The notes: a model not told the origin generated them from the letters alone. A stretch of 64,000 nt of DNA from CAVZGO01 sp963774935 (GCA_963774935.1 CAVZGO010000002.1:62001-126000), one strand, 5' to 3'; positions 24,727 through 35,259 are shown, counted from the first letter of the stretch. Numbers and translations: made by a program.

Positions 24727-26929
24727 CGCCTGCCTCCAATGTAAGCTGGCGCAGCATCCGCTGGAATATTTGCAGCAGCGGACCGCGCTGCTCATAACCA
24801 GCTTCGCCCAGCTCGCTAAAGCCCAGGAAAATCCCACCCCGGCAGCGTCGCACCAGCCCGGTTGCCAGCGACTGCAGCACTTGCTGACCGGCGCGGAGCT
24901 CATCACTGTCCGTCCACTGCCTGCCGCGCTGCCAGCTCCGGCTGAGCACGTAGGGCTGGGTCAGTGGCTGCTCCAGGCGCTCTGACCAGCCGCGGCTGCC
25001 CACATCCAGCCAGAACTGGTAGGCTGTTGGGCGGTTGCTCAGCAAGAAGGTATATGCCGGCGAGATCAGCACAGCCCCTTCCTGCGGCGGCTGCCAGGAT
25101 CGCATGTACTGCGCGGCGATCACGCCATCCTGCACCATGCGCAGGTATTCCATACCGAGCGGCGTGCCTTCCTCTGCCAGAACATCGCCTGCCACCCAGC
25201 GAAATTTCTGCACCGATTCAACCAGGTTGGCGGTGATCTCGCCGGCTGCCAGGTGCTGGTGGAAGCCGAAGCCCGGCTGGGAGAGCAGCTCTCCGAACAA
25301 GCCGGCTGAGGAAATGATCGTAGGGATAGCGCTCACTCTGCACCGCTGCGCCAGCGCTGGCATGCTCGAGCCACTGGCGCAGGAGCTCGTAGCGCTCCCC
25401 CAGGCGATAGCCGATGCGCTGGCGAGATTCTGCTGAGAGCTGGTCAAAGCTGCCCAACTGCGGCACGCTTTGGCGGGGTGGGTAGACTTCGAGCGTGAGC
25501 AGCTGGGCGCGCACGCGATCCAGGTCACCAATCGCCTGCACAAGCGCTGAGCTGACATCCTGCTGACCAGGCACAATTCCCCATCCGGGATGGGCCAGGC
25601 AGGAGAGCGTCAGCAGGCACTGCGTCACCGGCTCCTCGCGCAGCGAGCGCGAGGGGCGATGCGAGCGGGCAGGAATGCCCAGGCGTTCCAGGCGCTCCAG
25701 CAGGGCAAAACGCAGCGCATCCGGCAGGTAAGGCGCCAGGATTACAATCTCCTGAGCGGGTACCTGCTCCTCCTGCACCAGCCTGGCAACCTGACCCGCC
25801 ACCCAGTCCAGCATCTGCGGGTAATAGCGCGTGAACTGGTAGCTCACGGCGCGGCGCAGGAGCTGAGACTGCCGGGCGCTCTCTTTTTCGTGATTCGCGG
25901 GACAGGCTGGCGTGCTGCATCCGAGAAACCGGGTTCCAGGTGCCCGCCTGGCGGGACGGTTTGCAGCGCCTGCTCCAGGCGGCGGGATAATATTTCTATT
26001 CCAGGGGAAATGCTAAAGCTCTCATCGAATTCCCTGTGAATCTCACAGGCGTCTTTGAGGTGATATGCTGAGACCGGATCAGCGCCCAGGAAGCGCCGGT
26101 AGCCGCCGCCATGGTCGTAAACCAGCAGAGCGGAGTCCAGCTCAGGCAGCCACTGCCTGAGGATATCGTGTAAGACGGGAGTATCTTCTTCCAGGTTATC
26201 CACGATCAGGTGGCGGTAGCTTCGCCGCAAGTTGTCCCGGCACAGTCCCGAAGGCCAGAGCAGATCACGGAATAATTCTATCTGAAGCGAAAAATCCAGC
26301 AGGTTGTGCGCCAGGCAGAACTGGCGGAAGCGCTGGATGCAGTCCTGAGCGTCGTCATACACCCGACGCTGGGAGGGCTCACCAACCCAGGCTTCTTTCA
26401 AGCGTTCGCCGGCTTCGGAGATGGGAAAACCGACCAGGGCTGCCTTGTTCAGGTTGTCCAGAAGCTGGCTGAACAGGCGGTTGCGCTCGATCACCAGCGA
26501 AGAGAAATAGCCCTGCTCGAGCAGCGGGCGCACCAGGTGCGCCATATAATACTGGGCAGTTTCCAGGGTCAGGAAGACGGGCGGCTGGTCTGGTTGTGCA
26601 AAACCCGCCATCTCCCCCACCAGCGGCCAGTACAGGTCGACCATACGCTGAGCCAGTCCGCCCAGGGTCGCCAGGTTGACCATTCCACCAGCGGTCACAC
26701 CCGGATGGCGCAGCGCCTGTGCGTACGGCTCAGCCAGGGTGCGCTGCGGGGTGAGCACCAGGATAGAGCTGCCCGGCACACCACCAGCCATCAGCCCCAG
26801 CAGGCGCTCCACTGCCGCGCTGGTTTTGCCGCTGCCAGCCGGACCTTCCAGAAAAATCCTTCCTTCTGGCGGCAATTCGACCAGCTCGCGTTGGGCAGCG
26901 TTCAGTTGCACCAGCTCATCTGAGAACAT
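24716..26929 (-). CDS. AddB/UvrD-like helicase-nuclease subunit, two frameshifts
   Basis: Restored length is about 737 residues. The N-terminus has a good Walker A (EGPAGSGKTSAAVERLL, residues 28-44) and ILVLTPQRTLAEPYAQAL as motif Ia. The Walker B equivalent, HLIVDNLEEDTP, departs from DEXQD. This mix is typical of AddB/RecC-type subunits that keep a P-loop but not full helicase motifs. Two single-base errors are evident: an A5 run that should be A6 near 25883-25887, and a surplus base near 25290-25300. It is the first gene of a three-gene coupled unit with the UvrD helicase and the Fe-S nuclease. Confidence 0.72.
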
Positions 26930-26974
26930 ATATTCTATTTTACCCGATAATTCCGGATAGCACGCCTGCTTTTC

Positions 26975-27340
26975 CTAAAAAAAGTACTGCAATATCCACA
27001 AAGCCGCCATCCCTACCACCAGGGTCCAGATAGCGGAGCGGGTGCGCCAGGCAACCAGGATTGCCAGGCTGCCAGCCACCAGGCGATCATTGGCCAAAGA
27101 AATGTAAACCTGACCATCGGAGATGAACAGCGCCGGGAAGATAATCGCCGAGAGCACCGCCGGGGGCACCAGCCTCAACGACCGGCGCAGCCAGGTGGGC
27201 ATCTCTTTCCCGCCGAAGAACAGGATGAAGGATAGCCGGATTCCGAAGGTAATCAACCCGGCCATCAGGATGGTGATCCACAGGCTGGCGGTGGACTGGT
27301 TCACCGGTTGGGTGAGGTATCCCAGCAGCCGGTCGATCAT
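26975..27340 (-). CDS. azlD: AzlD-family branched-chain amino acid exporter subunit
   Basis: This is a small membrane protein of 121 residues with about four hydrophobic segments. It contains the AzlD hallmark start (WITILMAGLITFGIRLSFILFFGG), the conserved RRSLRLVPPAVLSAIIFPAL and a short terminal helix. It forms the exporter complex with AzlC. The start overlaps the end of the AzlC gene by four bases. The substrate in other bacteria is branched-chain amino acids or analogues; here the position downstream of methyltransferases hints at another small amino compound. Confidence 0.88.
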   Translation of the reverse strand: MIDRLLGYLTQPVNQSTASLWITILMAGLITFGIRLSFILFFGGKEMPTWLRRSLRLVPPAVLSAIIFPALFISDGQVYISLANDRLVAGSLAILVAWRTRSAIWTLVVGMAALWILQYFF

Positions 27341-28146
27341 CCTGCCAACTCCCCCTGCCCGGCAGGTTGGTTTTTGCCGCGCTCTGCCAGGCTTTCCAGG
27401 GCTACTCCCACTAGGATGCCCACCAAGGCGGCAAGCACCAGACCCAGCTTATACGGCAGGTTGTTCGCCAGGACGGCGATGAGCCCGGCGGAAAGGGCTG
27501 CGGCGATGGCAGGGCGATCCTTCAACGCCGGCACTACCAGGGCGATGAAAGTCAGCGGTAAAGTGAAATCCAGCGACCAGCTCTCAGGGACAACCGCCCC
27601 TAATAACACCCCGACAGCCGTGCTGATCTGCCAGCTTGTCCACAATGCCAGCCCGGCGCCAAGGTAGAACCAGTGGCGCGTATCCTTCGGGTGCGGCTCA
27701 TCCAGGCTATTCGTGGTCGGATTTACAACCTCAGGAAATTCCTGGCCGGTGGCTTCCACCTGCGCGGCAGCCTCTGCATCGGTCTTCTGATAATGCAGGA
27801 TGGTCACGGCATAAGCTTCGTCCGTCAGCAGGTATGCCAGCACGAATTTCCATTTGCGTGGCAGATGGTGAAAGTAGGGCGCCATGCTGGCACTGTAAAG
27901 GGCATGGCGCAAGTTGATCACCGCCACACTGAGCAGCACCACCATCGCCGGCGCGGCTACCTGCACCAGCTGCGCGGTGAGGAACTGCGCCGCGCCGGCG
28001 AAGATAATCACAGAAATCGCCTGGGTTGCCCCCGCCGGGATTCCCGCAGACAGCGCCAGCACGCCGTAGATCATGCCAAACGGCACGACGCCAATCAGGA
28101 TGGGCAGCTCAGCGCGCGCACCCGCGAAAAATTGCTTAGCCCGCAA
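27337..28146 (-). CDS. azlC: AzlC-family branched-chain amino acid exporter subunit
   Basis: This membrane protein of 269 residues has the AzlC repertoire: GVVPFGMIYGVLALSAG, AISVIIFAGAAQF, NLRHALYSASMAPY and LLTDEAYAVTILHY. It differs by a hydrophilic insertion of about 35 residues (from KTDAEAAAQV to PHPKDTRHWFY) between helices 4 and 5. The start is probably TTG at 28146, overlapping the end of the MttB-like gene by 11 bases; no closer ATG preserves the first helix. It is paired with AzlD as a two-subunit exporter. Confidence 0.87.
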   Translation of the reverse strand: MRAKQFFAGARAELPILIGVVPFGMIYGVLALSAGIPAGATQAISVIIFAGAAQFLTAQLVQVAAPAMVVLLSVAVINLRHALYSASMAPYFHHLPRKWKFVLAYLLTDEAYAVTILHYQKTDAEAAAQVEATGQEFPEVVNPTTNSLDEPHPKDTRHWFYLGAGLALWTSWQISTAVGVLLGAVVPESWSLDFTLPLTFIALVVPALKDRPAIAAALSAGLIAVLANNLPYKLGLVLAALVGILVGVALESLAERGKNQPAGQGELAG

Positions 28147-29576
28147 TCAGCCTGCTCAGTTCTGCATCCAGGGCGGGATCGAGCGGAGCCGGGTGGTACT
28201 CATTGAGCAGCTGCTGCGCTTTCTGGCGTGCCCAATCGCGAGCGCCGTCATGCTTCTCTTCCCACACGTTATAAGGACGCCGATCTATCAGGGTCGGCAC
28301 CCAGCGCTCGCGCATGTGCTGGCGGGTGTGACGCTGCCCCAGGTAGCTGCCGCTGGAGCCAACCGCTTTGATCACGTCCAGCGCCAGGCTTTCCTGGGTG
28401 ACTTCGATGCCCTTGAACATCGACTCAAGCATGCTCCAGATCTCGCAGTCCATCAGCAGCTCTTCATAGGACAGGATGCGCGAGCCATGCAGCAGCCCGG
28501 CGCCCAGCAGCATATCAGACATCGTTAGAACAGCCATGAAGGATGAAAAAGCACCGTCAACGCCAGCCTGCCAGTCAGGCTCTTTGGCACCAGTAGCGAA
28601 GGCGCCCATGGAAAGCGGCACGTTGTAAAAATCAGCGAGCAGGTTAGTCGCAGCACCGAACAGGTAATCCTCTGGCCCGCCGCCGGTGTAAGCGCCGGTG
28701 CGCAGGTCGGTCATTGTCTGGGCAGCGGCATAATAGACCGGGCAGCCCGGCGCGTGCATCTCCATCAACGCCAGGGCAGTGATCACCTCTGCATTGCCGA
28801 CCACCAGGTCGCCCGCCAGGGTGATGGGCGCGTTCGAGCCAGCAGATGCCATGGTCATGTAACCCACCGGCAAACCGGCTTCGGCCGCCACCAGCCCGGC
28901 TTCGAGGCTGCCGCCATCGTGACCCAGCGGGCTGTAGGTGCACTGCATGATTGATAGCACCGGGCGCTGGCGCAGCGCATCCTTACCGCCCACTAGGGCA
29001 GCCGCCATTTCCACGGCGATGCGCATCTCGCGCTCGGTCACGATCGATTCTGTCTGGACGTGCTTCTGGCTCACCCGCCAGACGGCTTGCAGCTCGTGCA
29101 GGCTGCGGGTTTCAGGCGGGCAGTCCTGGGCAGAGATGGGCACCCAGTGAAAGGCGATGGCGTCCAGTGCATCTGCAACGCGCGATACATCCATCAAGTC
29201 CTGCTTTGTGGTGCGCCGGCGCTTGTTGGTGAAAGCATCTATAATCTCAACCCCGCAGCCATCTGTGCCCAGGAAGGAATGGTTGCCATCCAGCGGCAGG
29301 TCCAATGCCGGGTCCAGAGCTGCCAGGGTGTAAACCGGCGGCGCCATCGCCAGATATTTCTCTAATACATGCGCAGGGATGCGCGCCACGCTGGTCTGGC
29401 GGTCGACGCTGGCACCATGCGCCTCCAGGATATCCAGCGCCCATTTGGATGGGAAGCGTACACCGGTCGAATTCGATCACCTCCAGAGTGGCGTCGTGGA
29501 TCTGGCGCACCTGTTCGGGAGTGAGGATGTTCAGGCTCAGCCTGGGGTCATGGATCGATTTGATTTTTCCAGCCAT
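28136..29576 (-). CDS. MttB-like methyltransferase (copy 1), frameshifted
   Basis: This is a member of the trimethylamine methyltransferase superfamily, in which non-pyrrolysine enzymes move a methyl group from quaternary amines (glycine betaine, proline betaine, carnitine and others) to a corrinoid protein. No in-frame amber is seen, so it is of the non-Pyl type. Segments include ILTPEQVRQIHDATLEV, GGSLEAGLVAAEAGLPVGYM, GDLVVGNAEVITALALM and LLGAGLLHGSRILSYEELLMDCEI. A surplus base at about 29468 splits the start from the body; deletion gives VRFPSKWALDILEAHGA and about 479 residues. ATG lies one base after the corrinoid protein stop. Confidence 0.88.
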
Positions 29577-29577
29577 G

Positions 29578-30225
29578 TCAAGCCCCTACCAATTTTCGAG
29601 CCAGCGCCACAGCGCCCATTGCATCTTCAGCATAGCCATCCGCGCCAATTTCCTCTGCCCAGCCGCGCGTCACCGGAGCCCCTCCGACCATCACCTTCAC
29701 CTGGTCACGCAAGCCAGCCTCTTTGAGTGCCTTCACCACTTCACGCTGCATCGTCATCGTGGTGGTGAGCAGTGCCGAGAGCCCAACCAGGCTGGCGTTC
29801 GTCTCGCGCACCTTATCGACAATCGTCGCGACGGGTACATCCACCCCCAGGTCGTGCACCTGGAAGCCATTGGCGGAAAGCATCGTTGCCACCAGCGATT
29901 TACCGATCTCGTGGATGTCGCCCTTGACAGTGCCAATTACGACCACGCCGGGGGTCTCCAGCGATTCCTTGCGGGCTGCCAGCTCTGGCTCCAGCAGGGT
30001 CATCGCCTTCTTCATGCCATCTGCGGCAATAATCAAATCGGGCAGAAAATACTCACCGCTGCCGAACAGCTCACCGACGGTATTCATGCCGGGCATCAAT
30101 CCTTCGCGGATGATTTTCAGCGGCTCAAGCCCGGCGGACATGGCTTGCTGGGTCAGACTGAAGGTGGCATCGGGATCGCCATCTACCAGGCTTTGTGCAA
30201 TTTGGTCGAGGATTTCTTGGCTCAT
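29578..30225 (-). CDS. Corrinoid (B12-binding) methyl carrier protein, MttC/MtgC-like
   Basis: This protein of 215 residues has an N-terminal helical cap (residues 1-90) and a Rossmann-type cobalamin domain with D103-x-H105-x-x-G108 (KGDIHEIGKS); His105 is the lower axial cobalt ligand. Other motifs are VGLSALLTTTM and VMVGGAPVTRGWAEEIGADGYAEDA. It receives methyl groups from an MttB-like partner and passes them to a second methyltransferase. It is the only corrinoid protein in the cluster, so it probably serves all three MttB homologues. A strong AGGAGATAAAC ribosome site precedes the ATG. Confidence 0.94.
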   Translation of the reverse strand: MSQEILDQIAQSLVDGDPDATFSLTQQAMSAGLEPLKIIREGLMPGMNTVGELFGSGEYFLPDLIIAADGMKKAMTLLEPELAARKESLETPGVVVIGTVKGDIHEIGKSLVATMLSANGFQVHDLGVDVPVATIVDKVRETNASLVGLSALLTTTMTMQREVVKALKEAGLRDQVKVMVGGAPVTRGWAEEIGADGYAEDAMGAVALARKLVGA

Positions 30226-30293
30226 TGTTTATCTCCTGTGTCTGAGGTTAGAGAACATTCTATCGAATGTGGTAATTGATATTAGAAAACGAA

Positions 30294-31763
30294 TTACGAG
30301 ATGCCGGGCAGCGAGGGCAGCTTCTGCATGCCAAACTTGCGCGCCGCGAACAGCGTTATTTCGTGCAATCCGTTTAAGATTTCCGGTGAAAGTGGAGAGG
30401 GCGGGCAGTCCGCCAGCAGCTCTCCGGCGCGCTCTGCAGCGCGCGAAACGACCGATCGGGAACCCTTTTGCTGCCATTCATCGTAGGAGCTCCGGTCGAT
30501 AACGGTGGACGGGAATGAAAGCTCCTTGCGGTACCACTTGCGGGTGTGGGGCAGTGAGAGGTAGTCCGAGCGGTGACCCATCTGGCGCATGACGGTTAAG
30601 GCGATCGGGTCATCGCGCAGCTCAATCCCTGCCACCATGCGTTTGCACAGACCGATGATTTCAGCATCGATGACCAGTTTTTCGTAGCTCAGGCAGGTTT
30701 CATAGTCGAGCATGCCTGCACCAGAGATCATATTAGCGCCCATCAAGGCAGCTGAAAATGCACCGCCCATCGACTCAAGACCGCACTGCGCGTCGACCAG
30801 CTTGGCATCCGACATGCCCATGTAAACATGCGTGGGCAGGTTCAGGTGCTTGCCGATCTGCACGTAGCCGGCATCAATCAGCCAGGTCTCGGCAGCGCCC
30901 ATGGGAGTCGTCCCCATGCGCATGTCAAAGGCTGCCGGTGATCCGCCCCACACGATCGGCGATCCGGCCTGGGCGAGCTGGTGGATGACAATCCCGCTCA
31001 GGCTCTCGGCGGTGTGCTGCACCACGGCTGCAGCCAGGGTCACCGGGGAGGTAGCGCCAGCCAGAGGCATCGAAACCAGCTCCGCCGGGATGCCGCTGCG
31101 GGCACAGTCGATCAAATTCTGGCATGTCAGGTCACTCCACAACAGCGGCGGCGATGGACAGACATCGAAGACCGCCAGCGGCTTTTCAGCGAGCGCCAAG
31201 GCGCTGCCGCGCACAGCAATGAGCAGGTCGCGCATCGTCCACCAGGTATCCTTGCGGAAGGCGCCGGTGATGATCGGCTTGCGCATGTAATTGAGTGCAA
31301 CATACAGGCGGTAAAGGTCACCAATTTCTTCTGCCACATCTCGGCACACCATGGCGGTGCTCTGCGCATCGATCTGCGGCAGCATTTCCACAAGCTGGAC
31401 AAACTGCGCAAAATCTGCGGTGACTGGCGGTCGCTGCTCGCCGGTGAGAACATCCTGGATGGAGATGCCCGCCGAACCGGGATCGAAATGAATCGCATTC
31501 CCACCATAGTGAACAGCCGGTGCTCCGGTGACATCGTAAAGATCGAATTCATTGGGGGTCGAAGCCAGACAGTGATGCACCAGGGCTTCTGGAATGTGCG
31601 CTACCAGGGTTTCGAAATTAACCACCGCGCCGGCTTCAGCTAACAGGCTCAGCGCTTCCTGGTTGTGGATGCGGACACCGGGATCGATCAGCAGTGCAAC
31701 GCCTTCATGGACGATTTGCTTCATCGCCTGGTCGTCGAAGACAGTAATTTTTGGTCGCAACAT
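30294..31763 (-). CDS. MttB-like methyltransferase (copy 2)
   Basis: This protein of 489 residues has the MttB TIM-barrel fold: VALLIDPGVRIHNQEALSLL at the start, SPPLLWSDLTCQNLIDCARSGIPAELVSMPLAGATSPVTLAAAVVQHTAE in the middle (cited here only as region near residues 215-265) and MISGAGMLDYETCLSYEKLVIDAEI near the end. No amber codon is present. It is clearly distinct from copies 1 and 3, with only the family scaffold shared, so each may use a different methylated amine. A strong AGGAGG ribosome site precedes ATG at 31763. It is 54 bases downstream of copy 3. Confidence 0.92.
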   Translation of the reverse strand: MLRPKITVFDDQAMKQIVHEGVALLIDPGVRIHNQEALSLLAEAGAVVNFETLVAHIPEALVHHCLASTPNEFDLYDVTGAPAVHYGGNAIHFDPGSAGISIQDVLTGEQRPPVTADFAQFVQLVEMLPQIDAQSTAMVCRDVAEEIGDLYRLYVALNYMRKPIITGAFRKDTWWTMRDLLIAVRGSALALAEKPLAVFDVCPSPPLLWSDLTCQNLIDCARSGIPAELVSMPLAGATSPVTLAAAVVQHTAESLSGIVIHQLAQAGSPIVWGGSPAAFDMRMGTTPMGAAETWLIDAGYVQIGKHLNLPTHVYMGMSDAKLVDAQCGLESMGGAFSAALMGANMISGAGMLDYETCLSYEKLVIDAEIIGLCKRMVAGIELRDDPIALTVMRQMGHRSDYLSLPHTRKWYRKELSFPSTVIDRSSYDEWQQKGSRSVVSRAAERAGELLADCPPSPLSPEILNGLHEITLFAARKFGMQKLPSLPGIS

Positions 31764-31817
31764 TCAGCCTCCTCGGAATTTATAGGTTCTTATTCTTCAT
31801 TACCAGGAACCCCACAT

Positions 31818-33227
31818 TTATACCCCAAATTCACGCCTGGCGGCGAGCAGAATTTCGTCCAACGCCTGGATTTGCTCGTCTGGAAGCGGGGCAACTTCGT
31901 GGGAAGACAGGATGTGCTCAGCCACTGCCTGGGCGCGCTCGATCACCGTCGGTGCGCCGGCGTTGACCCAGGCTTCCCAGCCAGTCTCCTGGATGCGCAG
32001 GCGTCCCATCCACACCTCACCCGCACGCAGGTATTTGCGCGTGTGCGGCTCTTTCAGGAAATTTCGGTCAGTGTTCATGGCATGATGGATTACATCCACC
32101 GCCAGGCTGTCTTCATTGACTGTGAAACCCCGCTTCACCCGCTGAACGATGCCGTAGATGTCGTTATCGATAACAATTTGAACATCGCTGGAACAGGCGC
32201 CGCCAGCCATTTCGCCCACCCCCGAGAGCTCGTCTGCGCCAGCCAGGGCTGGCACCAGGGCGTTAGTCACGCGTTCGTACCCATTTTGCATATCCGCAGC
32301 GTATCCGCTGCCTGCCAATCCATAGACATTCACGGGCAAACCATAATGGTGACCGAGCTGGATCGTCCCGGCTGATAGAATACCCACTTCTGGATTACCC
32401 CAAATTGGGGCGCCGCTGTGCATATTCAACGGGGAAAGCCGCCCACAATAAACCACCGGTAAACCGGGCGTGACGAGCTGTACCAGCACGATCGAAGCTA
32501 GCAGCTCGGCATTCTGCAGCACCAATGAGCCTGCCAGTGACATGGGCGACGTTGCTCCGACGCTCGGGCAGGGCAGCGGTCCAAATGGCAGCCCCTGGCG
32601 GGCGATCTCCAGCATGACCTGAGTGATTTCACCGGTAAAGTTGAGTGGGCTTACCGGCGAAGCGCCGAGAGAAAGCTGCGGCTGCTCGCCGAATACCACT
32701 TTCGCCATCTCTGCCAGGAAGATCACTTCACGCGGTGAGCGAACACCCGGTCCATTGACCGGCTTGGTGGTGTTGCGCAGGGTCTGGTTGAACATCTCCA
32801 GCGCCAGCATCGCCCCGGGGACATCGGTGGGTGTGTACAGCGGTGTGATGGTGGTCACATTTTCCAGCGCGTCCATCAGCCGGGTGCTTTCAGCAACATC
32901 CTGCACCAGTGCAGGGCGCAGACCGTTGCCAGGAAACTGGCGCACCTCGCGAGCGCCACCCAGGTTGTGCACGTGCAGGCTGCCGTCCCCCAGCAAGGCA
33001 GAGCTCCCCCTGCCGGTCAGCCGTACCTGAGAAGGGCATTTCGCCAGGCAAGCTTCGACCAGCTCCGCTGGCAGACAGATTCGTCCTTGCGACTCGTGGC
33101 AGCCATGATCCAGCAGCAGCCGACGGGCTTCGGCATCATCCACCATCATGCCCGTCTCTGACAGCACACGCAGCGTGGCTGCGTGGACATCCAATATCTC
33201 TTGTTGTTCCAAACCATTCAGGTGCAT
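31818..33227 (-). CDS. MttB-like methyltransferase (copy 3)
   Basis: This protein of 469 residues is of the same superfamily: HAATLRVLSETGMMVDDAEA, GEITQVMLEIARQGLPFGPLPCPSVGATSPMSLAGS (region near residues 195-230), GLPVVYCGRLSPLNM and ELSGVGEMAGGACSSDVQIVIDNDI. It has no amber codon. It is the first gene of the leftward unit and faces the ABC importer across a 298-base divergent region. The exact substrate is unknown; homologous enzymes act on betaines, carnitine, choline-type or proline betaine. The copy is intact. Confidence 0.92.
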   Translation of the reverse strand: MHLNGLEQQEILDVHAATLRVLSETGMMVDDAEARRLLLDHGCHESQGRICLPAELVEACLAKCPSQVRLTGRGSSALLGDGSLHVHNLGGAREVRQFPGNGLRPALVQDVAESTRLMDALENVTTITPLYTPTDVPGAMLALEMFNQTLRNTTKPVNGPGVRSPREVIFLAEMAKVVFGEQPQLSLGASPVSPLNFTGEITQVMLEIARQGLPFGPLPCPSVGATSPMSLAGSLVLQNAELLASIVLVQLVTPGLPVVYCGRLSPLNMHSGAPIWGNPEVGILSAGTIQLGHHYGLPVNVYGLAGSGYAADMQNGYERVTNALVPALAGADELSGVGEMAGGACSSDVQIVIDNDIYGIVQRVKRGFTVNEDSLAVDVIHHAMNTDRNFLKEPHTRKYLRAGEVWMGRLRIQETGWEAWVNAGAPTVIERAQAVAEHILSSHEVAPLPDEQIQALDEILLAARREFGV

Positions 33228-33408
33228 ATGATCACCGCCTTGAAAATTTTATAAAATTAGATTTAAACCTTGCACCTCGAAATAGTATATAATAATTGGT
33301 TAATACCACCTTGCGAATTTATATGATGTTTCCCCACTATCGTATGTGTACATCATCATGCACGTTGATGGATATCGAAGGAGGTGATGACCATTCTAAT
33401 TATACATG

Positions 33409-33452
33409 GGTGTCCGGCTTGAGACAAATAATTAAGCAGCCGCCGGTACACC
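33409..33452 (+). promoter_or_regulatory. Leader hairpin upstream of the ABC importer
   Basis: Positions 33409-33418 (GGTGTCCGGC) can pair with 33442-33452 (GCCGGTACACC), ten base pairs with one bulged T, around a 23-base loop. It lies about 75 bases before the binding-protein ATG in a 298-base intergenic region shared with the MttB genes. No run of T follows it, so it is not an ordinary terminator. A regulatory element or mRNA stabiliser is possible; it matches no riboswitch that I can name. Confidence 0.35.
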
Positions 33453-33525
33453 TGCCCGCACGATATGCTCACCCCCGCAAAAAACCTAAATCCTGACCTG
33501 TTCTATCCTTTAGGAGGAGAGACGC

Positions 33526-35206
33526 ATGTTTAAGCATCGATGGTTGAAACTTGTTTTGTTCGCCCTGGTCATCACCAGCATGGTCCTCGCAGGCTGCGCG
33601 CAGGAGCAAGCAACCGAGGAGGCTGCGGCACCGACTGCCGAGGAGGCTGCACAAGGCGAAAAGTCAGTCCTGACGTTCATCTTTACCCAGGAATTCGACA
33701 CCTTGAACCCACATGTCACCAACATGTGGTTCTCGCAAATCACCCAGCAACTCTGGAACTGCTGGGCCTGGGATTTCGATGAGGCTAACAACCCACATCC
33801 GGTTCTGGTGACAGAAATCCCCAGCGTTGAAAACGGCGGCATTTCAGCCGACGGCAAGACGATCACCCTGAAGCTGCGGGATGATATCCAATGGTCGGAC
33901 GGCACGCCGATCACCGCCAAGGATTTCCAATTTACCCGCGAAATGATCATCAGCCCTCAGAATGCTGTGGCACAGCTCAATCCATACGATTTGATGGCGA
34001 GCATCGACGCTCCGGATGATCAGACCGTGGTGATTAACTTCACCGATCCCTACGCACCCTGGCTGGCAACTATGTTCAAAGGATTGCTGCCCGAGCATGT
34101 GCTGCGGCCAGTGTTCGAAGCCAATGGCACTATTGACAACGCTGAGTGGAACCGCGCTCCAACCGTCGGCTGCGGTCCATTTGTCTTCGCCGAGTGGGAA
34201 TCAGGCAGCTTCGCCCGCTTTACCGCTAACGAAAACTACTGGGCAGGTCGTCCAAAGGTCGACGAAGTCTTTATCCGCTTCGTCCCGGATGATGCCTCGC
34301 AGGTAGCGGCGTTGAAGAACAAAGAGGGTGATCTCGGCACTTTCATCGCCTATTCGGATGTGGGCGCACTGGAAGAAGCTGGCATGACAATCACCAAAGC
34401 CTTCTCCGGCTACAACGAGGGCATCTATTTTGATCAGAAGCCAGAGTCCACGCACCCTGCCCTGCTCGACGTGAATGTCCGCCAGGCAATTGCCTACGCC
34501 ACGAACCGCGATGCGATCAACAAAGACTTGAACCTTGGTTTGACCGTATCGGCAGCAACCTATTGGGATAACACCCCCTACAACGAGCCCAGCTTAAAAC
34601 CTTACCCATTCGATCCGGAAAAAGCCAAGCAATTGCTGGATGCTGCCGGCTGGGTAGATAGCAATGGCGATGGTGTACGAGACAAAGACGGTGTCGAGCT
34701 GGTCTTGAACTATGGCACCACCACCCGTGAAATCCGCAAGGACACCCAGGCAGTGGTGCAGCAGCAGCTTGCCGATGTTGGCATTAAGGTCGAGCTGCTC
34801 AACTTTGACTCCGACCAGTTCTTTGCCGATTTCGCGAACAATGGTCCAACCTACACCGGTGAGCTGGACATGTGGCAGTATTCAACGGTTACAGAATTCC
34901 CCGACCCGGATACTCCAGAATGGCTGTGCAGCGAAGTACCCTCTGCCGAAAAGCCATCGGGATTGAATGCGGTTGGCTGCATTCCTGAGCTGGATGCGAC
35001 TCTTCCGGCTGCAGGCTACCCAAACTGATCCGGCAGAACGCATTGCCACGTTCCACCAGATTACCAAGATGATCTTCGACCAGGTTTACTTCCTGGGCAT
35101 GTGGCAGGATCCGGATATCTGGGCGACCAGCAACACGATTCAGAATGTCAAAATATCCGGCGTGACCCCATTCTTCAACATCATCGAATGGGAGCTCAGC
35201 GAGTAA
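33526..35206 (+). CDS. Family 5 (Opp/Dpp/Nik-type) substrate-binding lipoprotein, frameshifted
   Basis: This secreted lipoprotein of about 559 residues captures the ligand of the importer. The signal is KLVLFALVITSMVLAGC with lipobox LAGC (Cys about 25), followed by an acidic Ala/Glu linker. Family 5 motifs include TLKLRDDIQWSDGTPITAKD, DLMASIDAPDDQTVVINFTDPYAPWL and NVRQAIAYATNRDAINK. A surplus A at 34999 breaks the frame near the end; removing it gives IPELDALFRLQATQTDP and the natural C-terminus. The ligand is unknown: peptides, nickel, sugars and opines are all known for this family. A TAGGAGGAG ribosome site precedes ATG. Confidence 0.9.
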
Positions 35207-35259
35207 GCTATACCAGAACTAGAATCACTCCCTGAGGATTGATTCTTACCAGCAAAACT

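Noticed and set aside
22411..24906. Leader of 60 residues in front of the UvrD helicase
   Set aside because: It is Cys/Trp rich, unlike helicase N-termini, and overlaps the coding end of the upstream gene.
28136..33227. Pyrrolysine (amber read-through) in the MttB-like genes
   Set aside because: No in-frame TAG is present at the expected position; copies 2 and 3 are open throughout and the break in copy 1 is a one-base shift.
33296..33496. 66-codon frame in the MttB/importer intergenic region
   Set aside because: No ribosome site, composition unlike neighbours, and it runs through the hairpin; more likely leader DNA.
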